The position numbers and the translations under genes were made by a program. This document shows positions 1 to 13,344 of a DNA stretch of 64,000 nucleotides, one piece after another. How positions within the stretch are numbered: the first letter of the stretch is position 1; every line of letters starts with the position of its first letter. Below the pieces are notes generated by a model. The model worked only from the letters and a program-made list of their open reading frames with translations, was not told the origin of the DNA and ran no database searches. The stretch is from Ypsolopha sequella (Eukaryota; Arthropoda; Insecta; Lepidoptera; Ypsolophidae), in assembly GCA_934047225.1 (NCBI GenBank), contig OW203992.1, positions 19,829,501-19,893,500 on the forward strand, written 5' to 3'.

Positions 1-2518
1 ATACTTGGTACTCGAGGGGCTATAACTCTGAGGGTGAGGCATTAAGAGGCATTATGAGGCGCTCCGATGTTTTTCAATTTGGCGAAATGGCGGCCGTCGA
101 GTGCCGTCTTTATGCCGACTCGCGCCGCCTTGCACTGTGCGAAGTACCGCCATTAGCATACCTTTCATTGTTTCAAATATTATATTTGACTGTATTGCCA
201 CAGAACTTGATAACCTTGAAGAAAAATGCATTTACCAGCGACAAGCGAGCCTAGATCACATTAATCTGCTCTTGAAACCTGCCATTGGCGATCACAACAG
301 AACATTGTGCGAAATGTCGGAACTCATAATTCATTCTCAAAATCAACACCAATGACACGGTCATAAAAAGAAGGAAATAGTGTAAGAATGTCTGCGGCAT
401 CCGAGAACAAAGCTACAAGCATTGTTAGCCATTTGTTAGGCGCGTTCTGAACGCAACAAGCACGCAATTCATGAGCGCTCTCGGCGCCCATTTTTTCAAT
501 GCGAAAACCGAACGTCAATACGTCAATGAGCCTTTGAAATGCCAACCAAATATTTATTCGGTTCGGAACCCACACATGGCGGTCCGACCACACAGGACGG
601 CATGTTGCCATATTGCGCTACATTAGAAAAGTTATGAAAAAGTTAATGAAATCGGCGACACATCAGCGAGAGTTCAACCGTGAAATGAAGTGCTCACCAC
701 GAGCTGCTCTGTTAATTAATTTCAAACGAACCATACTATTGTTAGTGTAGTGGTTCATATTGAGTGCCTTTTCTTCAATTAAAAATACCTTAATCAATCA
801 AATCTGAATACTCTCATTAACAACATACAATTTACCCTACATTCAACAACTATGAAAATAAACGCAGCGAACAACAAACGCTGCCGTAAACGAAAAATAA
901 TATCAGAGAAATCATGGCCATAATTCGTCAAAAAATATTGCGACCATCACATGGTTTGAATATTTGAATAAAGAATGAAGTTGGCATAAAAAGCAGTGGC
1001 ATTGCAGAGGTGAGGAGCAACAAATCGTGCGCATTATAAATGACAAATGTAAGCCTGCGGTGCGCGCGCGCCGGTGTCGGGTTGCGGCCACCCGCGCGCC
1101 GGATTAGTTTCAACTTACTTTCCGTTCGACTCCCTGCTCAGCTCCCTACGAGTATGAGTGAAGGAAACACCAAAATAGCACCCGGCTGCGGCGACCTCTG
1201 CCCTTGACGCTCGACTTAACATCGATACTGGGACGTTGAATACAAGTAAATAAGATGTGAGCTCCAGGTTTTATGAGATTTCTGAAGTCGTAAAAGTGAG
1301 ACAACCTTTCCCAAAAGTTGCTTATATATAAGCACCTTTTCTTGCACTTAAACAGGTGAACAAAAAGGTATACGTTAGAAAATCATATGTATATACAGGG
1401 TTATTGGTAATAAGAATTTTCCCGTTAGCGGTAAAACTTAAAGTAATAAAAAGCAAGTATACATATTGCAACCTATGTACGACTTAATACAAAAAAAATT
1501 GTTTAGTTTTGAAAATTGCAAGTATTTTTTTTTTAATAAGATACACCTGAAATAGAACAATAAATGCTAATTTCAATAAAAATTATTTACTTATTGTCTA
1601 AAATAAGTTGGATTTAATAATTAATTAATTGCCTAAATAAAGAAATTGTTTAAAGAGAAACAGAGCCCTAATTGAAAATATTCCCAGCTTTTTACATTTC
1701 ATAGTTTATATATAATTAAGTATTGGAATGTTCTTCCCAGAAATAACAAAAGTATATTTATCCCAGATAAACCTGAATTATTATTTTTACCAAAATTTTA
1801 AAAAAATTTGCAAACCTTTTTACAAATAACTAAAAACGATACTAAAAATACAAAAAAAAATTGCACCAGTGTACATGCTGTTGTTTTAAAAGTCATCATC
1901 AAGTGCGACCATAGACATAGAATACTATTTTTTCAGTGTGACAGGAGATTAGGTACCTAACATTATTAAATTTTATATGGTATGTTATAGCAAGTTGACG
2001 AATTCAGAACAAAATGTTTATCTAGGGTTCAATGTCAAAGAGGGTCAGTCAATTAGTAAGCCGAAACCTGGTAAATTGGTGATAATCCCTTCATTAAGTC
2101 CTCCCCTCTCGGACTCGTGTCAGGATTGGACTACAATGTTGTTTTACATCGGCCTTTCTATCAAAGCTTTGTTGAAACGTGCTAGGGAATGAGCCCGTAT
2201 CCTAAATGAAGATTTTTATGAAAATCAATTGCGTTTAAAAAGCCAGAAACTGGAGTAAAATATTTTTTTCACCTAGAAGTGAAACATGACAACATAGCTA
2301 GTGAGCTCGAAAAGCTCGTTGCTTAAAATCAGTGAGCAAAAGCCAATTTTGCTCACTCAGTGAAGAAAAGTGTTTTGAATTAACAAACTGTGAATTGACG
2401 TTTCGTATTTCATTGGCTCACGAAACGTTCAGCAACTCCATAATTAACTGCTCAAGGAAAAAAAAGGGATAGCAAACATCAGCATGGTGGCTATCTTTTT
2501 CACTATATGTACATATAC
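1..2518. other. No supported gene
   Basis: AT-rich spacer. Open frames are all under 100 codons, lack recognisable motifs and have no splice-linked partners. A short GC-rich islet at 1,055-1,105 stands out but is not coding by any sign I can see. Confidence 0.6.
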
Positions 2519-2790
2519 ATATTACAACGTGTAACAGAAATGTGTGACCATATTTGAAGAGCTTATTCAGTCAATGGTATAGAACAACTTTTACTATGGA
2601 ACAAACCCTGTATCTCGAAAAAAATGTTTAACTGTTTCATAGAAAAATGCAATGCCGCTCGGCCGAAATGTATGGAAGGGCAGATTTTTTTTTTGAGATT
2701 TCGGGTTTGTCTCCATAGTAAAAGTTGTTCTATACCATTGACTGAATAAGCTCTTCAAATATGGTTACAACTTTCTGTTACATATTGTAT
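2519..2790. mobile_element. Fold-back MITE, arms about 90 bp
   Basis: The left arm (GTAACAGAAATGTGTGACCA, then ATATTTGAAGAGCTTATTCA, then GTCAATGGTATAGAACAAC) is the near-exact reverse complement of the right arm ending GTTACATATTGTAT. A relative carrying an insertion lies at 13,345-14,161. Confidence 0.75.
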
Positions 2791-3797
2791 AAGAATTTCA
2801 TACACTTAGCGAGGCTATACATAGCCCTACAGCTTGTCGGATACCATAGACAAGGTAAACTTCTCGTAATTCTGTGTAGGTATAGCCTCCCAGCGTGTTT
2901 GGAATCTGTACCATAGACTATGGACATAAACGAATGTACTTCTACCGGAAACGGATAGATTAAACCCCCGAGTGATGATTGTGTTGATTTGCGTTTTCGA
3001 TCGGTTTACCAGAGATTTTCTAATTCTTGATGGCGTTTGGGTTTCAATTAGCATTCCTTAAATTTTTTTTCAAGTGCAATGTTTTTATATGGTGTATTAT
3101 TTAAAGAAAAAAAATCTTATTAGTTCGTTCGACATCTTTTGTTTTCTCGCTAGTGAGGTGAAAAGTTGTATGTGTCACACGAGAGCAAATTTAATTTGTT
3201 TCCTGTGCCTTTGAATCCTTCACAATACTCAGGATTCTAATTTACAATCACTCGCTAATATGCTCGTGATGTAATTATAGAATCCTTCGCTGGCTCGGGA
3301 CTCAAACTCGGCACTCGCAACAAAAAAAAACTTTGCTCTCTTGTTGCACAAATAACTATTTTGGATATCTCAAAAAATTATGAAGTTAGTAGCAATCAAA
3401 ATGAGCTTTACGGCATGTCTCGTGACGTCATCTGACATGATTTCATATTAAAAGTGATAAATATTGCTATCGGTAACTTCGATAATAATAGGATTTTTTC
3501 AAAAATTCAAAAGGTTTTGTACTTTGCATTGAGTAGGTAATTGAGTGCTAATTAATCAGTTACTATCAAAAATATACTGATATTTCACTACATATTTCCA
3601 TACGAAATTGCAAATCCTAAGTAATGAATTTTCCCAAATTGAAAAGCTGTACCGGACCAAGATATTGCATATAAGGTTTTTTTTTTTTTTAAGTTTTTGT
3701 TTGGAGCTCCACCGACAAGCTTATAATTTCCAGGGAAGATAAAATGATTTTATATAGATAAAGTTAATTGATTAAATATACATTTCAAAGAAAACAT

Positions 3798-3872
3798 CGT
3801 GACTACATGAATCCTCATCCGTGAGCCTTATCGCCCTACTTCCGGCGCACAAATACACGCTTTTTATTGTAT
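3798..3872 (-). mobile_element. SINE fragment
   Basis: GTGACTACATGAATCCTCAT ... CCCTACTTCCGGCGCACAAA ... ACGC: a decayed part of the same SINE body. Confidence 0.4.
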
Positions 3873-3939
3873 GCAGATGCAATATATACAGGGTATGTGG
3901 TTAGTAACCGTTTCAGTGTTTTCATTAACCCGTGAGGAA

Positions 3940-4200
3940 GTGTTGAGAACACAAATACTATGCAATCCTTAAATTATACAGCCTTGAAATTTGTATTAAT
4001 AATAAGTGAACAATAAGCCCCTAAACATTTTAATAATTTTCATCTAAATTAAATTAAAACGTAGTTTTTCGTGAGCGCATGTTTTTGGAACAGCCACGGC
4101 TGAGGGCGCGCTATTATTTGAAACTAAAAAAAAACTTCATAGAGTTCAGTTCTAATTGATACAAAATGAAGTGCTCAATCGGACTTTATATGCAGCCTTA
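3940..4200 (+). repeat. Dispersed repeat shared with 59,410-59,640
   Basis: TACAGCCTTGAAATTTGTAT ... CATAGAGTTCAGTTCTAATT ... GACTTTATATG occurs at both places at about 80-85%. Confidence 0.55.
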
Positions 4201-6171
4201 AAGGCTGATGATGAAGTAGCTTTACACCTTTAAACTATATCTATTTATATTTTTTACTTGATAAAACTTAACCAGCTAAGACAGGGCCCCAATTTAATTT
4301 TTGCACCGGGGCCCTTAGTTATGTAGCTACGCCACTACATGTTCTACCTTAAGCCATGCTCTAAGCCTTAAGCTAACGAACGGCTAACTGCAGGCCACGG
4401 ACACGCTTCCACCAACAATAGGCGCTGCACGTACAATCGCAGGTCATATTCAATAATCCAACTTGAGAGTATTTAAGCTTTTATCGAGGAGCAGCCATAA
4501 ATCTATGCGCAGGCGCATAATCCCCGCCCCCGCTGCGCCCGCGCCCCGCCGCTAGCTATAAACAGAAGTCAACGTGTCGGCCTTATAAATTGTGCGCTTA
4601 ACTATTGTATCTCACGCCACAATAATGAAGTTAGCTCGTTCAGGAAGAATTACGGGCACCACGTGGGTGGGCCCAGTCCTAAGTCCTCACAGATTGTGGC
4701 TTTTAACCGTATTTTTTGTGTAAGTCGGTAGTCGAGTCAACCGTCGACAACCTACGTTCACACTGGTAGTGGAAATATCCTGAAAAAATAGGAGATGTCC
4801 CAAATGGTGTGTTGTGTATGTAGGTTGCGCGCATCTTGAATTCAGCCAGTATCAGACTACATTGCCACTAACTCATGAAAACAGTTTTATCCTAAGTACC
4901 GTATACATCTATCATTTATTTTTACACAATTTTATGATCTAACAAACATCAGCTCTAGATACTACCAATAGTCCAGTCAATCTTAGAATCTTTGTATGGA
5001 GAAGGCTGAATGAAATGTACACGGAGTGAAAATTGGGAATATATCAGTAAATTTACTGAAAAATTCAAATTCAAAAAGAATACCTTTTTTTTTTCATATT
5101 ACCACGTTAATTAGACTATGGCTAATAACAATATTAGTAAGATAGGAGCCTAATTACTTAGGAAAAATAAAAATGTGTTTCAGGGAGGGGGGGGGAGTGT
5201 CAATAATATGAAAATATTATTATTTCAAAGTTATTTTAGTAGTGTAAATCATAAATCTTTATTGCTGAATATGAGTATTTACAATGGTGTTCAAAATAAA
5301 AGGCGCATACATATTCGACCTTGTCGGTATTGCAAATAATTAGAACATGCATGACATTATTATCTATTTACAATTAGATCTTATATCAGTTATAATGTTA
5401 GGCAAATAAAAATAAAATAGTACATAATTAAATAATTTAACAATACAATTAATTGAATAAAATATCCTTATCATTTTTTCGACATCAAATCCTTCATTTA
5501 CTGGACTATAAACTGCCAAAAATATTTCATACAGGTTTAAGCTACCTATCTATGAAACACCTTTTTATTTTCTTTATGCGTGCGTGACCCATGAACGACA
5601 TTCTGACATTTCCTTAGGGTCGTCGTCCAATACGTGAGAAGCATCGTGACGAATTAGGTCTATTAAAGGCTGAAGTTTAGGGTTCCATTCAAACTCAAGG
5701 TGGTACGTGAAGAGGTGTTTGTTATCGTGCATATATAAACAAACTAACACACTCGCCCACTAAAACTAATATATTTCACCAAAACTTTTATATCCGTTTG
5801 CTCCAACTTAAAATATATTACTTTTTCTTTAGCACCTTTTGTATCTTTTAGTGTGTTATGGGTTATGTCCCCGTTTTTATGGGTTGGCTGGTTGTAAATC
5901 ATTGTAGTCGAAGTGGTGTACAATCGTAAACAATGTGTCCCGCCGAGGTGCGCAGGCGCAGAGCAGCTCCGGTTACAGACCCTTGCTGGACACTTTGAAT
6001 GAAAAGCTCAAACCTACAGAAAATTGGATCTACTTTGTGATTTTTAGCTTGGATTTAGGAATGATTTATTATAGATTGACAAGACAGTGCGCGAACTTCC
6101 CGCGGGGCGGCAGACGTTGGCGGGGGCAAGGTAATTTCGACTGCGCGGCTACATCACAAAATAACCACATA

Positions 6172-6353
6172 CAGAAGGTTTACACCGCATAACTAGCGAA
6201 AACAGGCGCACGCACACATAGACGCATACGTACGACGATCTCGGATGAAGTCGGTCGAATGCCAATACAAAATTCTGCCGAGATCATCATACGTAAGCGT
6301 CTATGCATGTGTGCGTCTATTTTCGCTCCATCGTCGTTGAGTCGGCCTTCTGG
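6172..6353. mobile_element. Hairpin MITE with CAGAAGG termini, copy 1
   Basis: Ends ACAGAAGG / CCTTCTGG. Inside, CACGCACACATAGACGCATA pairs with GCGTCTATGCATGTGTGCGT. The whole is repeated at 8,304-8,483. Confidence 0.7.
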
Positions 6354-6483
6354 TAGTATGTATTTTGTGGCTACACCGTCGCCCCTGCTAACTCTAGAGT
6401 AGGTACCTCTTCGCCACCAACAGTCACGCAAACTAATTTATCTATAAAAAAGTTTTCTGACATCGGATCATCATGAGACACAT

Positions 6484-6730
6484 ATAAGGTGACTTGTTTA
6501 TAAAGCCAAATTCATACTGTACACTCGGTAAGTGGTCAGGACCAAGATTCAATAACCAATTTTGTGAAAAACGCAAAATAGAGTTTAGGCTTCTTATACT
6601 ATAGTTTGCAAGGCGATGTTTTGATGATTCTTCGTGTTTTGCAAAAAAGATAATTGATCCTTGATCCTGACCACTTACCTAGTCTACAGTATGAATTTGG
6701 CTACGTAAACTAAAGTCACCTTAAACAAGG
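6484..6730. mobile_element. Fold-back MITE, AAGGTGAC family
   Basis: ATAAGGTGACTTGTTTA and CCAAATTCATACTGTA on the left are mirrored by TACAGTATGAATTTGGCTAC and GTCACCTTA on the right. Relatives: 12,066-12,252 and 52,927-53,185, with part-copies near 7,580-7,660 and 24,587-24,711. Confidence 0.7.
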
Positions 6731-6899
6731 TAGCCAAGTTAATACTGAAGACTTGGTAAGTGGTGCACTTGTTGCTCAGTGTCAAGGTTCGATGATCCTT
6801 TTTATTAAATTCGTAAATTATATTTTTCTTGTTCCATACAAACGCAAGCACAGCCCCGTGTTAATTACTATGGTGGTCCACAATTTATTTTGCGAAATC

Positions 6900-7370
6900 A
6901 GTAAAATTCAAATTCAAATTCAAATTCAAATAATTTATTTTGCAAAGCAGGTATAGATATATACACTTTTTACACGTCAAATTTAATCTAATAAAGAAAA
7001 TATATGTAATAAAATAATAAATGTACATGAACTAAATTAAAGGTTTATTTAATTTATGTAGCAATATATTTACGATTAAAATGATAGGTAAAATATATAT
7101 TATACAAGGTAAAATCCAATCAGCCGCCCGAACCCATACCGGAGACCCGGCCAGGGACCAGGAACAAGGTTCAATGATCACCAACCGAGCCCCCAGCACG
7201 AATCCAGGCGGCCGACCAAATCCCATCCTATATACTACATACTAATAGGTTACATGTATAAATACATGCCTACCTCCGCCCATTCGATTAGTCTTGCTAA
7301 GAAGAAGGGCAAGAAACTTAGCAAGATCATGTCTTTTTTTTTCAACATAAAACTTATACTTTACAATATA
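6900..7370 (+). mobile_element. LINE 3' UTR fragment
   Basis: Starts with (AAATTC)n at 6,907-6,930 and holds the block CTAAGAAGAAGGGCAAGAAA followed by CTTAGCAAG, a decayed form of the lepidopteran 'GAGAAGAACCGGCAAGAAACTC' LINE end. No intact frame. Confidence 0.5.
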
Positions 7371-7651
7371 TGACTTATATCTACTTTAACCAAGGGATAA
7401 GAAAATACAAGACAGCAGGAATTCAGGTTAATGAAAAAAAGAAAAACATATATATCTTTGTCTACCTGTCTCATATAGTCCTTTTCCTTTTACAGTCTGT
7501 AATCAATTAATGTTTACACCTTAGAGGAATCATAAGTTAAGAAATTATACTATTTAATTAAATTATAACTAAAAAGTGTTATCGATCCATGATACTGATC
7601 TATTACCAAGTCTCTGGTATGAATTTGGCTGCATAAATTAATGTCACCTTA

Positions 7652-7835
7652 TGTTGATATAATGTTGCAGAAGCCGGACACCAACTTTTACTATGGAGCC
7701 AATCCTCGAATCGTGAAAAAACAAATCAGCTGTTCCATAAAAAAGTGACATAGCTACCCGACCAAAATGTATGAAATAACTGTTTTTCTTTAATCCCTTT
7801 TTTTTTTTTTTAAACTTCATATTAGCACCCTGTGT
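7652..7835. mobile_element. MITE with GCAGAAGCCGG ends
   Basis: Runs from GTTGATATAATGTTGCAGAA to CTTCATATTAGCACCC. It contains GCTGTTCCATAAAAAAGTGA and GCTACCCGACCAAAATGTAT. Relatives at about 17,618-17,865 and 57,206-57,400. Confidence 0.6.
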
Positions 7836-8303
7836 TCAATTGTTCATGTCTTTCTTACTAACGAGCGGTACATTCTCGTTCAAGCTGCAACTAGGTAACT
7901 TAGTAGAATTATTATATTATCTGTGGTAGAACCTATAATTATGGATTTATTTTGATCGTAAACAAGAATATAAAAATTTGTAAAAAAGTAAAGCAATAAA
8001 TTAAGGCGACAAATATTAAGCTATAAAAGCTCCATATTTATAAAGTAACAAAGAAAACGATTTTCACCTCCATACCGCACGTCGACATTCCCGATAACCG
8101 TTAATCTGGAGACAAACCGGGCAGTAAATTAAACTTTATATCATTTTTAATGACCGGCTCGAATGGTGTTTTGATTGCGTCGGACTGGAGGCGTCGACAA
8201 CTCGACACGTCGATAACGTGACAGTTAACGCGAGACAAAAAACGCGCGTTTTAATGTCCAAAAAAGCGACTCTCGTGCAGCGTCACCACAAAAAAAAACA
8301 CTT

Positions 8304-8483
8304 ACAGAAGGTTTACTCCGCATAACTATCGAAAACAGGCGCACGCACACATAGACGCTACATACGGCGATCTCGGATGAAGTCGGTCGAATGCCAATAC
8401 GAAATCTGCCGAGATCATCATACGTACGCGTCTATGCATGTGTGCGTCTGTTTTCGCTCCGCCGCCGAGTCGGCCTTCTGGTA
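8304..8483. mobile_element. Hairpin MITE with CAGAAGG termini, copy 2
   Basis: About 90% identical to 6,172-6,353 with the same ends and the same inner hairpin. The short frames on both strands here arise from the repeat. Confidence 0.7.
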
Positions 8484-11170
8484 GTATCAATTTTGTGGCG
8501 TCACGTTGTGGGACCATCGCCAGCGCTTCATCTTCTCGGTCACACACACCACACTCGCTGTTGGATTCCTACAACATATGACACTTGACTTTACGACGTC
8601 ATTAGCCTCGGCTTGAGATGTTGCTCTATCACAAATATTTAAACCCTTGTCTTTTTAAAATAACCGGTCAAGTGCGAGCTCGACTTGGTTACCGACCGAC
8701 GCTGATGGCTCCGTACCTAATGAAGAAATATTGTAAAAGTTACTTTCGCATAAAGAGCGTATTTTTGGTGTCAAAATATGATGATTAACCTTTTTTATAC
8801 CGAAAGCTATTTTTAATTATAGACTTTTGTTCTAGGTAAGTTTCACTAAATTGACTATATATTTTTAGCGTTCCGTAAAAAATGGCTGCGCAAGACAGAT
8901 CCCCGTACGTCTCGTCTGTGCACAAACGAACACCATAGTATTCTCATTTTGTATACAGAACTCTAAAACGTCGCTCAAATCCTCTTTCATTACTTTTTAG
9001 ATCGTTAATTTTAAAGCCAATGATAATTGTTTGAACAAAATAAATAAGCATGAAATCACCGTCACAAAACACATAAACACCATCAGGAGATAACAAAAAG
9101 GACACATTAATCGCTCATTGTATTGTGGGTCGTCTGTGGAACGGACGCTTTGTGTGCGGACCTTCGCGATTTGTAAGTCGTTTACAGTTCGGCATTGTGA
9201 CGAAATCGACTGGGTGTGAGCACACACAATGAATCTAACAAATGGGGCGAGAGTAACTGTCTATCCGTCATATCTATACACACAAACCGTAAAATATTAC
9301 TTATAAAATTAATTACCTTTACCGCAATGGGTTAAGTAAATAATTTATTTCGACCGGTTGCGTTGAGCAGTTGCGTCGCGGTAATATATTATATTGCAAT
9401 TGTCTTACCCCGCACATTAAAATTGGTCGGTCTAATTTATATTATGTAGAAATTGTTGCGGGCGGCAGATTCTAAAATATTTTACTAGGACAGTTACTTA
9501 TAGAATTAAATGAGACTTGAGGATAATTCATGATTTATATAAAAACGGCTCACCTCAATACGTGTTATGATCGGGAAAGCCGACCAGTTTCAGCAGATTT
9601 AGACTGCCTTCATCTGGGCGAGTAAAGACGTTTACGCGACGACGTTACGCCTCACACTTACTCGCCCAGATGAAGGCAGTCTAAATCTGCTGAAACTGGT
9701 CGGCTTTCCCGAAAGTCCTTTTCCGACTTTCATTGAGGTGAGCCGTTTTAATATAAATCAGGACAGTTACTATATAATAATGATATTAATTATACTCGTA
9801 CATACGATACGAGACACTCTATAGAGCTTATCACTGCAAAAAATATTTGAAATTAAAAAATCATTACCTAAAAGCCGAATTAATCTTGAGATGTATGGCT
9901 TATAAAATAAATAAGATTTAAAAAAAAATCTTTACCTGTATACATTTTTTTCCGTTTTTAAGGAAGTGCTGGATGACTAAAATATTCACTTGTCACACCT
10001 AAAAGAATTTTTATCATTAATCAAATGAGGTTTAAATATTTTGTTTTTATCATTTCGAACATTCGCCAAGGGACCGATACCTCATCGGGCTAACAAGAAA
10101 ACCAATTTGTATATTTCGGAATTCCTTTACGATTGTGAAACCGCTATTCCCACTACAGGGACGGTCCCCTGAGCTTCAACATACTGACAGACTGACATTC
10201 CAACCAAAATCAAACTTGAGGCTGCAAGCTTTATTTAGAATGAATAACGTTTGTTTTTGAATGGTGTACAAGCAAAAGTAAAATGGCTGGAGACTGGAGT
10301 AGCACCCGCTTCCCACAGCCGTCGATTGACAGTGCTTGACATGTGACGTCTATTGTCAAACTGACATGTTGACACTGTCAAAAGTTGACTTCTGTCCTGT
10401 TCGTATTCCGCATAAATACGGAAACATTATCTGTCGGTACAGGCAAAGTTTGTGCACAATGTAAAGACAAATTAAATAATGGAATAATAATTTAAACTAG
10501 TGTTATGGCGATACAGCTGCTTATTCGTTTATTACAATTGTATTTGTTGTTGATTTGTAAATGTTAGCGCGGTAACTTATCTACACACCCGGGACTGTTT
10601 GTAACCCATAAAAAGTAGGTACTTGTATGTATAATTAATTATCATGCTTAATTTTTTTATCATATATACATTATCAATTCATTTTAATTATATTACTAAA
10701 CGCATAATATGTGGGTTTATTATTATCCCGAAAATATTGCAAAACATGCGAAATAATAACCTCTCCTTCACCAAAACCTTGTGAAGCCATAAAAATAGCA
10801 CAATATTTTCACAATAAAGAAGGTATAAGAGGGCAAGAGTTTCTTTTAAAGTGACAATGAGGAGTGGACAAGACACCCGCTGGCCACCCCCCGCGGGGAC
10901 CGGGTCTCCGCGACGCGACATAAAAATTAAAAAAATACAATATGGTCCTCTAGGCTCTCCTGCTAGGATCCTTTGCTCTTTGGTATTTCTTGTTGACAAT
11001 CAATGCATTCATCCCTAATGTGTTTGGAGAACATTCAATAGGCGTAGAATCTACTTTATTTATGGTCGTGTTGTGTTGTGCGGTCTCAATGGCTTAAATT
11101 TCCAAGTTATTTTTAAACTGTTTCATTTCCGGACGCAACAATGCTTCAATAAGCCATGCAAAATGTGTCC
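8484..11170. other. No supported gene
   Basis: Apart from the hairpin at 9,541-9,755 and a scrap of the GGCCGG-type repeat at 8,660-8,720, only AT-rich spacer. The 103-codon minus frame at 10,688 shows no domain. Confidence 0.5.
9541..9755. mobile_element. Near-perfect hairpin MITE, arms about 90 bp
   Basis: Left arm ACGGCTCACCTCAATACG ... CAGCAGATTTAGACTGCCTT, then CATCTGGGCGAGTAA; right arm TTACTCGCCCAGATGAAGGC ... CATTGAGGTGAGCCGTTT. Loop about 28 bp with GTTTACGCGACGACGTTACG. Related elements at 46,530-46,755 and 56,440-56,620. Confidence 0.8.
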
Positions 11171-11716
11171 TCGATAAAAAACAGCCAAGTGCGAGTTGGA
11201 CTTGCGCACATAAGGTTCCGTACCACCACACAATACGGATAAGGAACCATAATGATTTACAGTAATGCTGGACCGAATTAACTTGACATTTACGATATAT
11301 TGAACTCTAAGTACTCGTATCTAAAGAGTCGACTTAAGTTGGTCTATGATAACTTCGTAAATAATTAAATATCTGATCCTGTTATTTTCAGATTTTTTCT
11401 ATGTGTGTGTGCTATAATACTTACCTGTAAACGAAATTTTCATGTTTCTAAATCAACTGGAAGTGCCCTATAGGTTTTGATTCCCTTGCGAGTGTCAAAA
11501 ATTAGTATCTATGAGATTGATTACGTAAAGTGCAATAACTTTTTTTCGCGTCGAGTTAGAAGCCTGATTTTTTTTACAGCTAGATTTTTTTACGTAGACT
11601 CCTATAAGTGATATCAGTTTCAACTTGATGTCTTGATACGAGGACCCAGGAAAAAGTTCGTGACAGATAGACAGACAGACAAGAAAGTGATCCTATGAGG
11701 GTTCTGTTTTTAGGGT
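11171..11716 (-). mobile_element. GGTTCCGTA ... CTTGGCCGG-type repeat, reverse
   Basis: CAGCCAAGTGCGAGTTGGAC at the left and AGGGTTCTGTTTTTAGGGTT at the right. Lepidopteran interspersed repeat of unknown class. Abuts the next one head to head. Confidence 0.55.
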
Positions 11717-12545
11717 TCCATAGTACCTAAAAGGTACAAAAGGAACCTTTATGGTGAGGCTCCGTTATCCGTCCGTCCGTCCGTATATCATAGCCTCATA
11801 ACTGCTCATATCTTTAGCACCGTTACAAATAAAGACTTGAAATATACAAAACACGGTGTAAAAAAATTGGAACAATTTTGAAATGTTCAAGATATTTCCA
11901 AAACTAAAGAGAGAATAAAAAAAATCGTAAAAATATATACCTTAACTATATTTACTGGGACAGATTTCGAGATCATAACTGGCCAATTACAGAAAACTAT
12001 AGCGATTTAAAAAAAGTTTAATATAAATGTGAAATATAAAAAAAGTAAAATAATTGTTATCTTTTATACAAGGTGAATTTGTGAATATCGTCCAAATTTG
12101 TACTTGAGCCTCGGTAAGCGATCAGCATCATGAATCAAAAATGATTATTGTAAATTTCATTGTACGACTTTCACAAATGCTGATTCATGATGCTGATCAC
12201 TTACCAAGCCTCCAGTATGAATTTTGATGATGATCAAAAAGTCACCTTGTATTTAAATGAAATATGGGTATGAAATTGTAGGTATTAAAGAGTTAATTGT
12301 AAAAATATATTATTTGGCTATATTTACTTGCACCTGTGTCGAGAAATCCTTTTATGTCTTCCTTCCTTATCTCCAAAACTAGTGTACCGAAAAATATGAA
12401 AAAGTCATGGTAATATGTGCTTGCGTAAAGGTTATAGGAAAAATATAGCTGTCGAGAAATTCACGAATAAAAAAATCCCAAAACTGTCGAATCACGGAAC
12501 CCTAGGTACGCGAGTCTGACTCGCACTTGACCGGGTTTTTTTCAT
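11700..12545 (+). mobile_element. GGTTCCGTA ... CTTGGCCGG-type repeat, forward
   Basis: AGGGTTCCATAGTACCTAAA and CCGTCCGTCCGTCCGTATAT at the start; GGAACCCTAGGTACGCGAGT and CACTTGACCGGGTTTTTT at the end. Carries the fold-back at 12,066. Confidence 0.6.
12066..12252. mobile_element. Fold-back MITE, AAGGTGAC family, nested in a GGCCGG-tail repeat
   Basis: Left ATACAAGGTGAA ... GGTAAGCGATCAGCATCATG, right CATGATGCTGATCACTTACC ... GTCACCTTGTAT. It sits inside the repeat at 11,700-12,545, so it is younger than that element. Confidence 0.75.
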
Positions 12546-13344
12546 TTTGAGAACCCTAAAAACTACAATTTCTGAAGTTCCAAAAAACAATTTCAATTTC
12601 TTGATCCTCTACAAATGGTTCAGCAGCGTTCTTGTTAGTTCCTGTAATCCTTCGTAAGTCACACTATTATTGCGGGCCCGGCTTGGGCCGAACCCCGCCC
12701 CCCTGTTTAGCTCTACTTCACTTTATCTATCTAAAGTTGCCCCCTCGTGTTGTCCCGCCACTAATCTGTCATGGAAGTAGCTAAATATCTTGTACAAATA
12801 AACGTTCGCCTTTTTTCTGGGGAGATCAGTTGCCAATCCGATTATACCGAGAGAAAGGAATACGATAGGATGTTTGGATGCTTTTTTTATAATGTCTATG
12901 AGATTGAAGTAGAATACAGATAACTTTTTGCTTTGTTTGTCTTTTCTTGAAACTGTCACGCTAACAATAATTCTACTCAGGAATACTATACTGGAGCTGG
13001 GGTCCTTCCATATATTGAGATCACTAGATGTGTCCCCGGCTTCGCTCGAGTGATGATTTACAATTAATAATCCTTAGTAATCTATACTAATAACAAAGAA
13101 GAAAAAATGTCGTGTCTGTACTCATGGAATATTTTTGCGAAACTAAAAAGTAAAAAAAAGTAAAAATTTTCTTTATTACATAAAGCATATAACAAATTAT
13201 CCTTATATAGACTTAAAAACATAAATATAAAGGTGAGTCTTAACTAATAAGGATAGCCGTTGGCATCTATGCTAGTGTGAAATGAAATTTAAATGAAATG
13301 GATTATTAGTGTTGTACTGAGATCAAAACTATTTTTTTACTTAT
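12546..13344. other. No supported gene
   Basis: AT-rich spacer. The 78-codon minus frame shows no recognisable feature. Confidence 0.5.

Larger units (their letters stand above)
2791..6171. other. No supported gene
   Basis: AT-rich, with the SINE scrap and the 3.9-kb dispersed repeat. A GC-rich islet at about 4,500-4,570 (CCCCGCCCCCGCTGCGCCCG) near CCATAAA could be regulatory. A G9 run lies near 5,185. Confidence 0.5.

Noticed and set aside
5935..6192. 85-codon plus-strand frame as a gene
   Set aside because: It runs into the CAGAAGG hairpin repeat and has no recognisable domain.
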